NCBI RefSeq assembly: GCF_015223055.1
Contig: NZ_JADFBX010000008.1
Coordinates: 124,001-188,000 of the forward strand
Reading direction: 5' to 3'
Length of the DNA stretch: 64,000 nt
From: Pedobacter sp. MC2016-24
GTDB taxonomy: Bacteria > Bacteroidota > Bacteroidia > Sphingobacteriales > Sphingobacteriaceae
Shown here piece by piece: positions 18,101-25,646 of this stretch. The number at the start of each line of letters is the position of its first letter. Positions within the stretch are counted from its first letter, which is position 1. The position numbers and the translations under genes were made by a program. Below the pieces are notes generated by a model. That model was not told where the DNA came from. It did not search any database and saw only the letters and a list, made by a program, of their open reading frames with translations.

Positions 18101-18564
18101 AAAGCAGTGGTATTAAACATTATCAGGGGGGAGTTGCAGCAGCGGCTGAATTGTCCATTTCAGGAAATCAAATGAATGCAAAAGTACCGGGAAAGGGCAT
18201 AACCGCCTATTCATTTCCATTAGCGGCATCAAAAGTAACGAAAGCACTTGCGCCCGTAAAAGATGGCTTGCAGGAAGTTGATCTTGGTGCTCCCTGGGGT
18301 AAACTTTACGCTTTTAGAATCCGTTCTCCTTTTGGCTGGGATTCTGTTTATGCATATTTAAGTACGCCGCCTCTGGCAGGTGCGACGGCTGAGCTGGAGT
18401 TGAATGATGATGCCGCTACCTTGGAAAAGCGCAACGCCTATCCTTTTGAATGGTCGTTTAACCGTTTGGATCCGGAAAAACCGATTTCTATTCATGTGAA
18501 ATTGACCAGTAAGGGAAGCAAGGAAGTCAGGCAGGTCAATGTAGATTTTGAGGGAGTAAAATAA
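15112..18564 (+). CDS. Large secreted protein with CBM-like N-terminus and six-hairpin-like core (1150 aa)
   Basis: I start at ATG 15112, which gives a clean signal peptide (FRFSCCALMTLCIFGARQVYG); an upstream in-frame ATG at 15058 lies within the previous gene. Residues ~25-165 look like a beta-sandwich of the CBM35 kind (HYLVEAEDFQFPAGW, GQYAVWTRSRDY, GENVLRLKNTKLNFARCDAI). After a beta-rich region comes a helical region (LNAAVINAKEFVSKEVYG, FLNAAEYSSYFTLAG). Near the end, ISPHLAFSLDFLITEAVQRS, KGAISFPWG and WLKKGLIKLDNPSVNYLTGI run parallel to segments of the 871-residue neighbour. A glycan-degrading enzyme is the best inference, with the reaction unknown. Confidence 0.6.
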   Translation: MNRIFRFGFRFSCCALMTLCIFGARQVYGQKQTHYLVEAEDFQFPAGWTVVKETGTNVSGKGALLGSGAKELTADALTVIEIPVKGQYAVWTRSRDYAHNNPGTRSYLLYVNEQAMSRESGLHRNEGYQWEKVGSAVLDAGENVLRLKNTKLNFARCDAIFLSTDAGFDPNKMNGSLQGYALKPLRVKDNANVLKVEPPFSFLKKGKSLGSLQNDNISMGFEEYTDPKSGKSRIIAVTQISQDKRWQSVNDQMEANRIFLLAAKAAKIEFGSYFASWKNSFSLTDFTVKGKVYQTMDQEGVKNPFLSGELMLCEAKAVKQVTPEELWVTYQSASGVEVKGIWKLKPGASHFELSLTHTAKSPGYYSFVVAAFQDVPETRVSNVLLPPMFNYKRLPEGPMLIPSAMTPQPLAIVEVQPDKKPISYFVTGSLTDFPVDWAKDITSRIGFSLKNEFNKVQPMAFAPVLGLEDSKLAAGQSLTRSFNLGAVNGKWNAALEYVSNSIYQVSDYRSQDATSLTNAIFNIVDLIKNDEASGWSAALKGFFDIEADPKIAPTVAQSSPLAVISAAVMGRDEALYVSRALPTIEYTLSRSAFRWAKAAGTPYHPTAATLELNPYKNVQFNTAYFESLAQLLDYKNPWIVQVAMPDQQPRKLSGYSVNLPAWTQELAAYRLTKNKKWLNAAVINAKEFVSKEVYGQKTNLLTAQPFYNTSFYPYWWDLTDLYEVSKDKSFLNAAEYSSYFTLAGIRSYPLVENKMQLIHEGDAYEGNTNLWWKDGAKFRLGFPRQQGDVKAKQVPQALLSPVGLGLEQPVTFFLPKKNVRHIFMSTWAPHLLRLSADTERKIFEIYARNSIIGRFTNYPGYYATGYTDLTYRENYPYQGPDINSIYYHHISPHLAFSLDFLITEAVQRSKGAISFPWGKQEGFVWFNNRIYGGGKGAIFDDKNVKIWLKKGLIKLDNPSVNYLTGISEDRFWVVLLNESVQEQHADFSLDLQQTGIKSSGIKHYQGGVAAAAELSISGNQMNAKVPGKGITAYSFPLAASKVTKALAPVKDGLQEVDLGAPWGKLYAFRIRSPFGWDSVYAYLSTPPLAGATAELELNDDAATLEKRNAYPFEWSFNRLDPEKPISIHVKLTSKGSKEVRQVNVDFEGVK

Positions 18565-18596
18565 TCAACCACAGTAAACAATATAAAATTTAACAA

Positions 18597-19541
18597 ATGA
18601 AACCCATGAAAATATTTCATCAGAAAATCAACCATGTGAAAAGAACTTTAGTCCTTCTTTTCTGTTTTACGACAGGTTTATCCTTTGGGCAAACCAGTCC
18701 CGATAGTTTGAGGCTATTTATTATAGGCAATAGTTTTTCTCAGAATGCATCAGCGTATTTGCCGAATTTTGCCCAGGAACGGGCTAAGCACCTGGTTATA
18801 GGAAGAGCCGAACTTGGTGGACATTCTTTAGCCCAGCATTGGGGATATGTGGAAGCTGCAGAGGCCAATCCTGATGATCCCAAAGGAAAACCTTACAAAG
18901 GGAAATCCCTGAGGATGCTTTTATCTGCCGGTACCTGGGATGTGGTTACCCTTCAGCAAGCTTCATACTATTCGGCAGATGAGGAAAGTTATAACCCTTA
19001 TGCAAGAAAACTGTACGATTATATCAAACAGCTCCAGCCGAATGCCAGGGTTGTTATTCATCAAACCTGGGCTTACAGAAGCGATGCTTTAAAATTTGGA
19101 CGGGTGGCACCAGAGGTGCTGGCTAAAGACCAGCAGGAAATGTGGGCAAAGTCGAGGGCCGCTTATCACGCCATGGCAAAACAGCTAAACCTGAAAATCA
19201 TGCCTGTCGGTGATGCTTTTAATGCAGTAGCCACAGATCCTGTGTTCGGCTTTAGAAAAGATCCTGATTTTGATTACGCGAACCCGGTATATCCCAATCT
19301 TCCCAAACAGACCCATTCGCTGAATATGGGCTATTCCTGGAAGGACAATCAAATGGTATTTGACCCGAACCATGCCAACGAAGCGGGTAGATACCTGGGC
19401 TCATTGATCTGGTATTCAACCCTGTTTGGAGAGTCACCCTTAAGCCTGAGCTATGTGCCCGACAAAGTTCCGGCCGATTTTGCTGCTTATTTGAAGCAAG
19501 TGGCAGCAAAGACCATTCAAAATTTAAAGACCAATAAATAA
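18597..19541 (+). CDS. DUF4886 SGNH-like hydrolase, secreted
   Basis: This 314-residue protein has a signal peptide (KRTLVLLFCFTTGLSFGQ). The first block LRLFIIGNSFSQNA carries the SGNH-type nucleophile Ser in GNSFS, and the last block MVFDPNHANEAGRYLG carries the D-x-x-H-like acid and base. The middle blocks include GGHSLAQHW and WDVVTLQQASYYS. DUF4886 proteins occur in sus-like loci and resemble carbohydrate esterases, so removal of acyl groups from the glycan is plausible but not shown. It lies 32 nt after the preceding gene and 9 nt before the symporter gene, so it is part of the operon. Confidence 0.75.
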   Translation: MKPMKIFHQKINHVKRTLVLLFCFTTGLSFGQTSPDSLRLFIIGNSFSQNASAYLPNFAQERAKHLVIGRAELGGHSLAQHWGYVEAAEANPDDPKGKPYKGKSLRMLLSAGTWDVVTLQQASYYSADEESYNPYARKLYDYIKQLQPNARVVIHQTWAYRSDALKFGRVAPEVLAKDQQEMWAKSRAAYHAMAKQLNLKIMPVGDAFNAVATDPVFGFRKDPDFDYANPVYPNLPKQTHSLNMGYSWKDNQMVFDPNHANEAGRYLGSLIWYSTLFGESPLSLSYVPDKVPADFAAYLKQVAAKTIQNLKTNK

Positions 19542-19550
19542 AGCAATCGC

Positions 19551-21233
19551 ATGAATTCAATTATAGATACCTCGGTCATCGTTATTTTTTCAGTATTTAT
19601 TATGGTGATCGGTTTGCTGTTTTCCAGAACGGGAAGAAACCTGAAATCATTCTTTGCGGGTGGCGAGGCTGTACCCTGGTTTATCGGCGGTCTGTCTCTT
19701 TTTATGAGCTTTTTTTCCGCGGGTACTTTTGTAGCCTGGGGTTCAATTGCTTATAAATATGGCTGGGTTGCGGTTACGATTCAGTGGACGATGTGTATCG
19801 GCGGACTGATTACGGGCTTATACATTGCCCCAAAATGGAAGGCGACCGGCAGCCTTACTGCAGCTGAATTTATCAAAGACAGATTGGGTGCGCATGTACA
19901 AAAGAGTTTTATTTACATCTTCATGCTGGTATCGCTGTTCATCAAAGGTTCAGTACTGTATTCGGTATCTAAACTGGTGGGTTCCTCTTTAGATTTTCCA
20001 TTGGTACCGGTTACGCTTATTCTTGGGATATTGATGATTGCTTATACAGCGGTTGGTGGTTTATGGGCAGTGATGGTGACTGACATTCTACAGTTTGTCA
20101 TCCTTACAGCAGCTGTACTGCTGATCATCCCGCTGGCGTTTACAGAGGCAGGTGGCGTACATATGTTCCTGACCAAGGTGCCGGATCATTTCTTTAATGT
20201 GGTTAATGGAGAATATACCTGGGGCTTTATTGCTGCATTTGCGCTGTATCATATCTTTTATATTGGTGGCAACTGGACTTTTGTACAGCGGTATACCAGT
20301 GTAGATACACCAAAATCTGCTTCTAAAGTGGCTTTTCTATTTGCCGGATTATATATTCTGAGTCCGGTATTGTGGATGTTGCCACCCATGATTTACCAGA
20401 CCATTAACCCGGGGCTGACCGGGTTAGAGACTGAAAATGCTTATTTGATGGTCTGCAAGCAAGTTTTGCCAGCGGGATTGATGGGCTTGATCTTGACCGG
20501 AATGTATTTTTCAACTTCAGCATCTGCAAATACCGCCTTAAATGTGGTATCTGCGGTATTTACGAATGACATTTATAAAGGCACAATCAACCCTAAAGCA
20601 TCAGATGAACAGCTGATGAAAATTGCACGCAGATCGTCCTGGTGCTTTGGCTTCGGTATGATTGTGATTGCCTTGATTGTACCTTATATCGGTGGAATCG
20701 TTGAATTTACGCTAAGTGTGGGGGCAATCACCGGTGGGCCTTTGCTGGCGCCGCCAATATGGGCATTGTTCTCTAAGCGCATTACTGGTAAGGCAACCAT
20801 ATTTATCACTATGGTCAGCCTGGCGGTTAATTTATGCTTTAAAATCATACTACCGCTTGTACTGCACGATAAGCTTAGTCGCGCCAATGAAATGTTGCTG
20901 GGTGTATTATTGCCCTTCATCCTATTGGCGATTTATGAAATATACGCAGCATACAAAGGAAAAATAAGTGCCGAATATTTACAGTTGCAGGCGCTCAAAA
21001 CATTCCGTGCAGCAAATGTGCCGCAAGTGGACGAAGCGGAAGTAGCAGAGATTAAAAGGCAGAATAAGTTTGGTTTGCAGGTCATTTCATTTTCGCTGGC
21101 TTTCATCGCCCTGCTTCTATATATCCTTTGTGCTTTTACTACGAAGGGAACAAGTATGGTGGTTGTGATTGCGACCATCATATTGGCCAGTGCAACCATT
21201 CCCTTAAAAGCGTCATTAAAAAAGTCAGTTTAA
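19551..21233 (+). CDS. Sodium:solute symporter (SSS family)
   Basis: The 560-residue inner membrane protein has about 13-14 hydrophobic segments. SSS marks include RNLKSFFAGGEAVPWFIGGLS near the N-terminus, GSLTAAEFIKDRLG, IAYTAVGGLWAVMVTDILQF and the STSASANTALNVVSAVFTNDIY block. The family imports sugars, sialic acid, amino acids or other solutes with Na+. Its place inside the sus-like operon suggests it takes up the released monomer or small acid from the periplasm. The substrate cannot be read from the sequence. Confidence 0.9.
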   Translation: MNSIIDTSVIVIFSVFIMVIGLLFSRTGRNLKSFFAGGEAVPWFIGGLSLFMSFFSAGTFVAWGSIAYKYGWVAVTIQWTMCIGGLITGLYIAPKWKATGSLTAAEFIKDRLGAHVQKSFIYIFMLVSLFIKGSVLYSVSKLVGSSLDFPLVPVTLILGILMIAYTAVGGLWAVMVTDILQFVILTAAVLLIIPLAFTEAGGVHMFLTKVPDHFFNVVNGEYTWGFIAAFALYHIFYIGGNWTFVQRYTSVDTPKSASKVAFLFAGLYILSPVLWMLPPMIYQTINPGLTGLETENAYLMVCKQVLPAGLMGLILTGMYFSTSASANTALNVVSAVFTNDIYKGTINPKASDEQLMKIARRSSWCFGFGMIVIALIVPYIGGIVEFTLSVGAITGGPLLAPPIWALFSKRITGKATIFITMVSLAVNLCFKIILPLVLHDKLSRANEMLLGVLLPFILLAIYEIYAAYKGKISAEYLQLQALKTFRAANVPQVDEAEVAEIKRQNKFGLQVISFSLAFIALLLYILCAFTTKGTSMVVVIATIILASATIPLKASLKKSV

Positions 21234-21271
21234 GTTAAAACAATAATATTGGGTTTACCCAAACATTTACT

Positions 21272-23551
21272 ATGATAAAATCAGAAGGAACAGATGTCCG
21301 CAGTTTGATGTCTGAAAAAATAAATACCACATTTGTCGTTGTTGGAGGTGGGTTGTCTGGCGTTTGTACTGCAATTACAGCGGCACGTAAGGGTGTCAAG
21401 GTAGTTCTTGTACAAGATCGGCCGGTTTTGGGCGGTAATTCTTCAAGCGAAGTGCGCCTGTGGATTCTTGGTGCTACCTCGCATATGGGAAATAATAACC
21501 GTTGGAGCAGGGAAGGTGGAGTTGTAGATGAGCTACTGGTAGAAAACACCTATCGGAATAAAGAAGGAAATCCCCTGCTTTTCGACGCCATACTGCTGGA
21601 TAAAGTAGTTGCCGAACCCAACATCACCCTGTTGTTAAATACAGCGGTTTACGAAGTTCATAAATCTGATCCGGATACCATTTCATCTGTCAAGGCATTT
21701 TGCAGTCAGAATTCAACGGAATATGTCCTGACTGCACCTTTGTTTTGCGATGCATCCGGAGATGGTATTGTTGGCTTTTTAGCTGGTGCCGCTTTTAGGA
21801 TGGGGGCTGAAAGTAAGGATGAGTTTGGGGAGAAGTTTGCGCCAAGCCAGGAGTACGGAGAATTACTCGGGCATAGCTTATATTTCTACAGCAAGGACAC
21901 CGGTAAGCCGGTGAAATTCGTAGCCCCGGAATTTGCATTGAAAGACATTACAAAGGAAATTCCACGTTTCAAAAGTTTCAACGCAAAAGAATATGGCTGT
22001 AAATTATGGTGGCTGGAATATGGTGGCCGCTTAGATACCGTGCATGATACGGAAAAGATCAAATGGGAGCTTTGGAAAGTGGTTTATGGGGTATGGGATT
22101 ACATTAAAAACTCAGGTGAATTTCCTGAAGCAGAAACCATGACCCTGGAATGGGTAGGGACAATACCGGGCAAAAGAGAGAGCCGCAGGTTTGAAGGAGA
22201 TTACATGCTCCGTCAGCAAGACGTGGTTTCGCAACATACCCATACAGATGCCGTTGCTTTTGGTGGCTGGTCAATCGATCTCCATCCCGCAGACGGGGTA
22301 TTTAGTGAGAAACCGGGGTGTAACCAATGGCACAGCAAGGGGATTTATCAAATTCCTTACCGTTGTCTATACAGTAGAAACATCAGTAACCTGTTTTTGG
22401 CAGGAAGAATCATCAGTGCCTCCCATGTGGCATTTGCATCTACCCGGGTAATGGCCACTGCTGCCCATGTTGGGCAGGCGGTAGGTATGGCTGCTTTTAT
22501 TGCCAGTAGGCAAGGGCTTCATCCGGCAGAGATCATGAAGCAAAATCTGATTGGGGATTTGCAGCAGGAACTGCTGAAAACCGGTCAACATATTCCGGGA
22601 TTTGAACTGTCAGATGAGCTGGATCTGGTGCAATCTGCTGAAATCACGGCATCGAGTGAATATGTATTGGATGAATTGCCTTTGGGTATCTTGAAAAACC
22701 TGGATGTTTCTGTGGCGCAAATGTTGCCCCTGGATCAGGGTAAAATACCCCAGGTTACTTTCTATGTAGAATCGGACACCACGACCAGCCTTGAGGTGGA
22801 ATGGCGTGTGAGCGAAAGAAACGGAAACTACACCCCGGATGTGGTCCTGGAACAACGGACATTGACTGTTGTGCCGGGCAGAAATGCATTGCATCTGGAT
22901 TGCGATACCACATTGAATGAAAATACCTATGTCTTTATGGTGATCCATAAAAATCCATTGGTAAAAATCCATCATTCTGAACACCGCATCACGGGCGTAC
23001 TTTCTGTATTCAACCTGGTGAATAAAGCGGTATCCAATTACGGGAAACAAACCCCGACAGAAGATATAGGTGTTGATGAATTCGAATTCTGGTGTCCGCA
23101 ACGCCGGCCTGAAGGACATAACCTGGCCATTCAGGTGTCTCCAGGGCTTTCGAAATTCACTGCAGGAAATATCCGGACAGGTGTGTTCAGGCCAACAACC
23201 GAACCCAATGCATGGGTGGCTTCAGGAGCCGACCCGAATCCGGAACTCCAAATCAAGTGGGATCAGGAACAAAAAATAAGCAGTATTGAATTGTTTTTTG
23301 ATACGGATTATGACCATCCGATGGAAACCGTATTGATGGGTCATCCTGAAGATGTCATGCCCTTTTGTGTAAGGGATTACCAGATCAAAGATGGCCAGGG
23401 AAATGTGCTTTATTACGCTGAAAAAAACTACCAGACCAAAAACGTGATCGTATTGGAGCAGTCCATATATACCGACTGTATCCGGATCAGCCTGGTACAC
23501 CCATCTGCAAATACACCCGCTGCCTTGTTTGCGGTAAGGTGTTATGCTTAG
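21272..23551 (+). CDS. FAD-dependent oxidoreductase (PF12831-type) with C-terminal sandwich domain
   Basis: The dinucleotide-binding motif TTFVVVGGGLSGVCTAITAARKG lies near residues 18-40 and is followed by GGNSSSEVRLWILGA, a string typical of the FAD_oxidored family. A second FAD segment is NLFLAGRIISASHVAFASTRVM with the following TAAHVGQAVGMAA. The last ~270 residues form a beta-rich domain resembling a discoidin-like or CBM-like sandwich. At 759 residues it is longer than a bare oxidoreductase for this reason. No signal peptide is visible, so it probably acts in the cytoplasm, perhaps oxidising a sugar. ATG 21308 (MSEKINTT) is an alternative start. Last gene of the operon; convergent with the next. 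Confidence 0.85.
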   Translation: MIKSEGTDVRSLMSEKINTTFVVVGGGLSGVCTAITAARKGVKVVLVQDRPVLGGNSSSEVRLWILGATSHMGNNNRWSREGGVVDELLVENTYRNKEGNPLLFDAILLDKVVAEPNITLLLNTAVYEVHKSDPDTISSVKAFCSQNSTEYVLTAPLFCDASGDGIVGFLAGAAFRMGAESKDEFGEKFAPSQEYGELLGHSLYFYSKDTGKPVKFVAPEFALKDITKEIPRFKSFNAKEYGCKLWWLEYGGRLDTVHDTEKIKWELWKVVYGVWDYIKNSGEFPEAETMTLEWVGTIPGKRESRRFEGDYMLRQQDVVSQHTHTDAVAFGGWSIDLHPADGVFSEKPGCNQWHSKGIYQIPYRCLYSRNISNLFLAGRIISASHVAFASTRVMATAAHVGQAVGMAAFIASRQGLHPAEIMKQNLIGDLQQELLKTGQHIPGFELSDELDLVQSAEITASSEYVLDELPLGILKNLDVSVAQMLPLDQGKIPQVTFYVESDTTTSLEVEWRVSERNGNYTPDVVLEQRTLTVVPGRNALHLDCDTTLNENTYVFMVIHKNPLVKIHHSEHRITGVLSVFNLVNKAVSNYGKQTPTEDIGVDEFEFWCPQRRPEGHNLAIQVSPGLSKFTAGNIRTGVFRPTTEPNAWVASGADPNPELQIKWDQEQKISSIELFFDTDYDHPMETVLMGHPEDVMPFCVRDYQIKDGQGNVLYYAEKNYQTKNVIVLEQSIYTDCIRISLVHPSANTPAALFAVRCYA

Positions 23552-23557
23552 CCTGTA

Positions 23558-24178
23558 CTAGGAAGCTATGGGTTCTATTTTGTAAGCACATCTTCTGTCG
23601 CCGGCAATGATGTGATTTACCCGGGTGATGCCAACATCCTGACCCAGGACAAATTTAAAGGTATTGAGTTCGGCCGCACAGAAGCCCTGGCAAGCTTGTG
23701 CGGCTGCACAAATCGGGCAATGGTTTTCGATCAGCAGAAAACCGTTGGCTTCTTTTCGGTATTCGGCCATATAGCCTTCTCTGGATCTGATTTGGGCCAG
23801 TTGGCTTACGCGGTCTTCGAGGGTATTGGAAAACTGTAATTCATTTGCATAACGTGCTTTGCCACTTTCTTCAGCTGCGGTAATGACTTTTTGGAGCGCA
23901 TCGTCTCCAAGGGTATGCTTGATCAGGTCGATCAGCTTTACCGTCAATTCGGCATGGGTATCTGGAAATCCTGCATTGCCTTCGGCACTTAAGCTAAAGT
24001 ACTGCGTAGGCCGACCTACACCCTTTGATTCATGTGCAGCATCAATTAATCCCTCTTCACTTAATTTTAAGAGTTGAAGTCTTGCACCCTCACTTGTAAT
24101 TCCAAGTTCTTTTGCAATTTCAGCTGCTGTAAGCGTACCACGCATCTTCAACAGCATTAAAAATCGGTTTGTCTTCAT
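23558..24178 (-). CDS. SufR-like winged-helix regulator with conserved cysteines
   Basis: This 206-residue protein has an N-terminal winged helix (TAAEIAKELGITSEGARLQLLKLSEEGL, wing with GVGRPTQYFSLS). The C-terminal part carries a cysteine cluster: ENHCPICAAAQACQGFCAAEL followed by GDRRCAYKI. This matches the COG2345/SufR group, whose members bind an iron-sulfur cluster or metal through these cysteines. It is divergent from an RND efflux operon and has a perfect 10-bp inverted repeat 5 bp before its ATG, so autoregulation and control of the efflux operon are likely. The signal sensed is unknown. Confidence 0.82.
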   Translation of the reverse strand: MKTNRFLMLLKMRGTLTAAEIAKELGITSEGARLQLLKLSEEGLIDAAHESKGVGRPTQYFSLSAEGNAGFPDTHAELTVKLIDLIKHTLGDDALQKVITAAEESGKARYANELQFSNTLEDRVSQLAQIRSREGYMAEYRKEANGFLLIENHCPICAAAQACQGFCAAELNTFKFVLGQDVGITRVNHIIAGDRRCAYKIEPIAS

Positions 24179-24183
24179 AATCT

Positions 24184-24211
24184 AATAAAACAAGTATTTA
24201 ATTGTTTTATT
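24184..24211. promoter_or_regulatory. Inverted-repeat operator between the SufR-like gene and the efflux operon
   Basis: AATAAAACAA (24184-24193) and TTGTTTTATT (24202-24211) are perfect inverted copies with an 8-bp spacer, centre-to-centre 18 bp. The site ends 5 bp before the regulator ATG and its right half contains the TTG used as -33 by the rightward promoter. Confidence 0.65.
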
Positions 24212-24230
24212 CACAAAAGTACTAACTTTG
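24202..24230 (+). promoter_or_regulatory. Promoter of the RND efflux operon
   Basis: TTG (24202-24204), 18 bp, TAACTTTG (24223-24230). The -33 falls within the inverted repeat, so a bound regulator would compete with polymerase. Predicted start about 24234. Confidence 0.6.
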
Positions 24231-24234
24231 CTGA

Positions 24235-24488
24235 ACTTTAAGGCATTTAAAGGGTACAATTTGATCGTATGAAGGTCATTTTCATCCTTTTTACGGCAAT
24301 GTCCATTAAAATTGTATCAAAATGAAGCATCAAAAACATCAGATCATCCACATCACCGGTCCGCCGGTAGTTTTCATCTTTTAATAATTTAATTAAATCA
24401 CCGCACAGGCAGTGTATGTCCAGGTTTTAGAAAAGCATGGGACTGGCCTCGCTTTGCCCAATAATTAACCATAAAACAATTGATAGAT
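24235..24488 (+). other. Long leader of the efflux operon
   Basis: About 255 nt separate the predicted start from the first efflux gene. The leader holds a possible 20-codon reading frame (ATG at 24322, ending TTTTAA at 24384) and the palindrome-like ACCGGTCCGCCGGT near 24355. No recognised riboswitch was seen. Confidence 0.35.
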
Positions 24489-25616
24489 ATGAAATTACAA
24501 ACACTACCCATATTATTCACCGCCCTGGTATTTTTACAGGCTTGCGGCACCTCGCAGCAGTCTGCTCCTGCTGAACAAGCCATTCCGGAATATCCGGTGA
24601 TGACCATTCAGCCCCAGTCGACCAGCTTAAATACAGATTATAAAGCAAGTATTGAAGGTCAGCAAAACATCGAGATCAGGCCTAAAGTTGATGGTTTTGT
24701 TGCTCAGATCTTTGTGGATGAGGGTGCCCTGGTTAAAAAGGGGCAGCTGCTTTTTAAGATTGATGCGCCTCAATACAAACAGGAGGTCAAAACTGCTGCA
24801 GCTGCGATAAAAAATGCGGAAGCAGAAGTGAATACAGCTAAAATGCAGGTAGAGAAAACAGAGCCGCTGGTTAAGGAAGAGATTGTCAGTATGTATGAGC
24901 TGAAGCAGGCCAGATATAATTTGCACGCCAGGGAGGCTGCTTTGGCGCAGGCAAGGGCAAGTCTGGCCAATGCGCGTACCAATGTGGGCTACACCAATAT
25001 TGTGAGTCCCGCCGATGGGCTTATCGGCAACATTCCTTATAAAACCGGCAGCCTGGTCAGCAGCAGTTCTGCTCAGCCTTTAACTACGGTATCCAACGTT
25101 TCTGCGGTGTATGCTTATTTCTCTTTCAATGAAAAGCAGCTCCTGGATTTTGCAGATCAATATCCTGGTACAAGTATGAAGGAGAAGCTGGCGCATTTTC
25201 CGGAAGTATCGCTGATCCTTGCCAATGGTAAGGCGTATCCTCAAAAAGGAAAAATTGAAAGTGTTGGCGGATTGATCAATACAGCAACAGGTTCGGTTAA
25301 CCTTCGGGCAAAATTCCTGAATCCGGAAGGGCTCATCAGAAGCGGTGCCAGTGCCACTATCCGGATTCCTGTGGTGTTGAAACAGGCCTTGTTGATTCCC
25401 TCAAAGGCCAGTTATGAGATGCAGGAGAAGACGATGGTCTTTCTTGTTGGAACAGACAACCTGGTCAAAAGCACTGAAATCACAGTCATGGATAACAGTA
25501 GTGCTGCGTATTATGTGGTGCAGCAAGGTTTAAAAGCCGGCGACAGGCTGGTGACCGAGGGTATGGGCAGCTTAAAAGACGGTACCCGGATTAAGCCCAT
25601 AGCCAGTAAAAAATAG
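24489..25616 (+). CDS. RND efflux periplasmic adaptor (membrane fusion protein)
   Basis: From ATG 24489 this is a 375-residue lipoprotein (FLQACGTS lipobox). An in-frame TTG three codons earlier is less likely. The AcrA/MexA layout is clear: a biotinyl-lipoyl half motif (NIEIRPKVDGFVAQIFVDEGALVKKGQLLF), a long alpha-helical hairpin rich in Ala (residues ~95-165), the second lipoyl half (GYTNIVSPADGLIGNIPYKTGSLV), and beta-barrel and membrane-proximal domains. It links the inner membrane pump to the outer membrane channel. The pump gene follows after 30 nt. Confidence 0.93.
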   Translation: MKLQTLPILFTALVFLQACGTSQQSAPAEQAIPEYPVMTIQPQSTSLNTDYKASIEGQQNIEIRPKVDGFVAQIFVDEGALVKKGQLLFKIDAPQYKQEVKTAAAAIKNAEAEVNTAKMQVEKTEPLVKEEIVSMYELKQARYNLHAREAALAQARASLANARTNVGYTNIVSPADGLIGNIPYKTGSLVSSSSAQPLTTVSNVSAVYAYFSFNEKQLLDFADQYPGTSMKEKLAHFPEVSLILANGKAYPQKGKIESVGGLINTATGSVNLRAKFLNPEGLIRSGASATIRIPVVLKQALLIPSKASYEMQEKTMVFLVGTDNLVKSTEITVMDNSSAAYYVVQQGLKAGDRLVTEGMGSLKDGTRIKPIASKK

Positions 25617-25646
25617 CAAACAGATCCATTAAAAAATACAATTATC

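Noticed and set aside
22610..23119. 169-codon minus-strand frame inside the FAD oxidoreductase gene
   Set aside because: The sense strand encodes a continuous oxidoreductase and sandwich domain; the antisense product has no motif.
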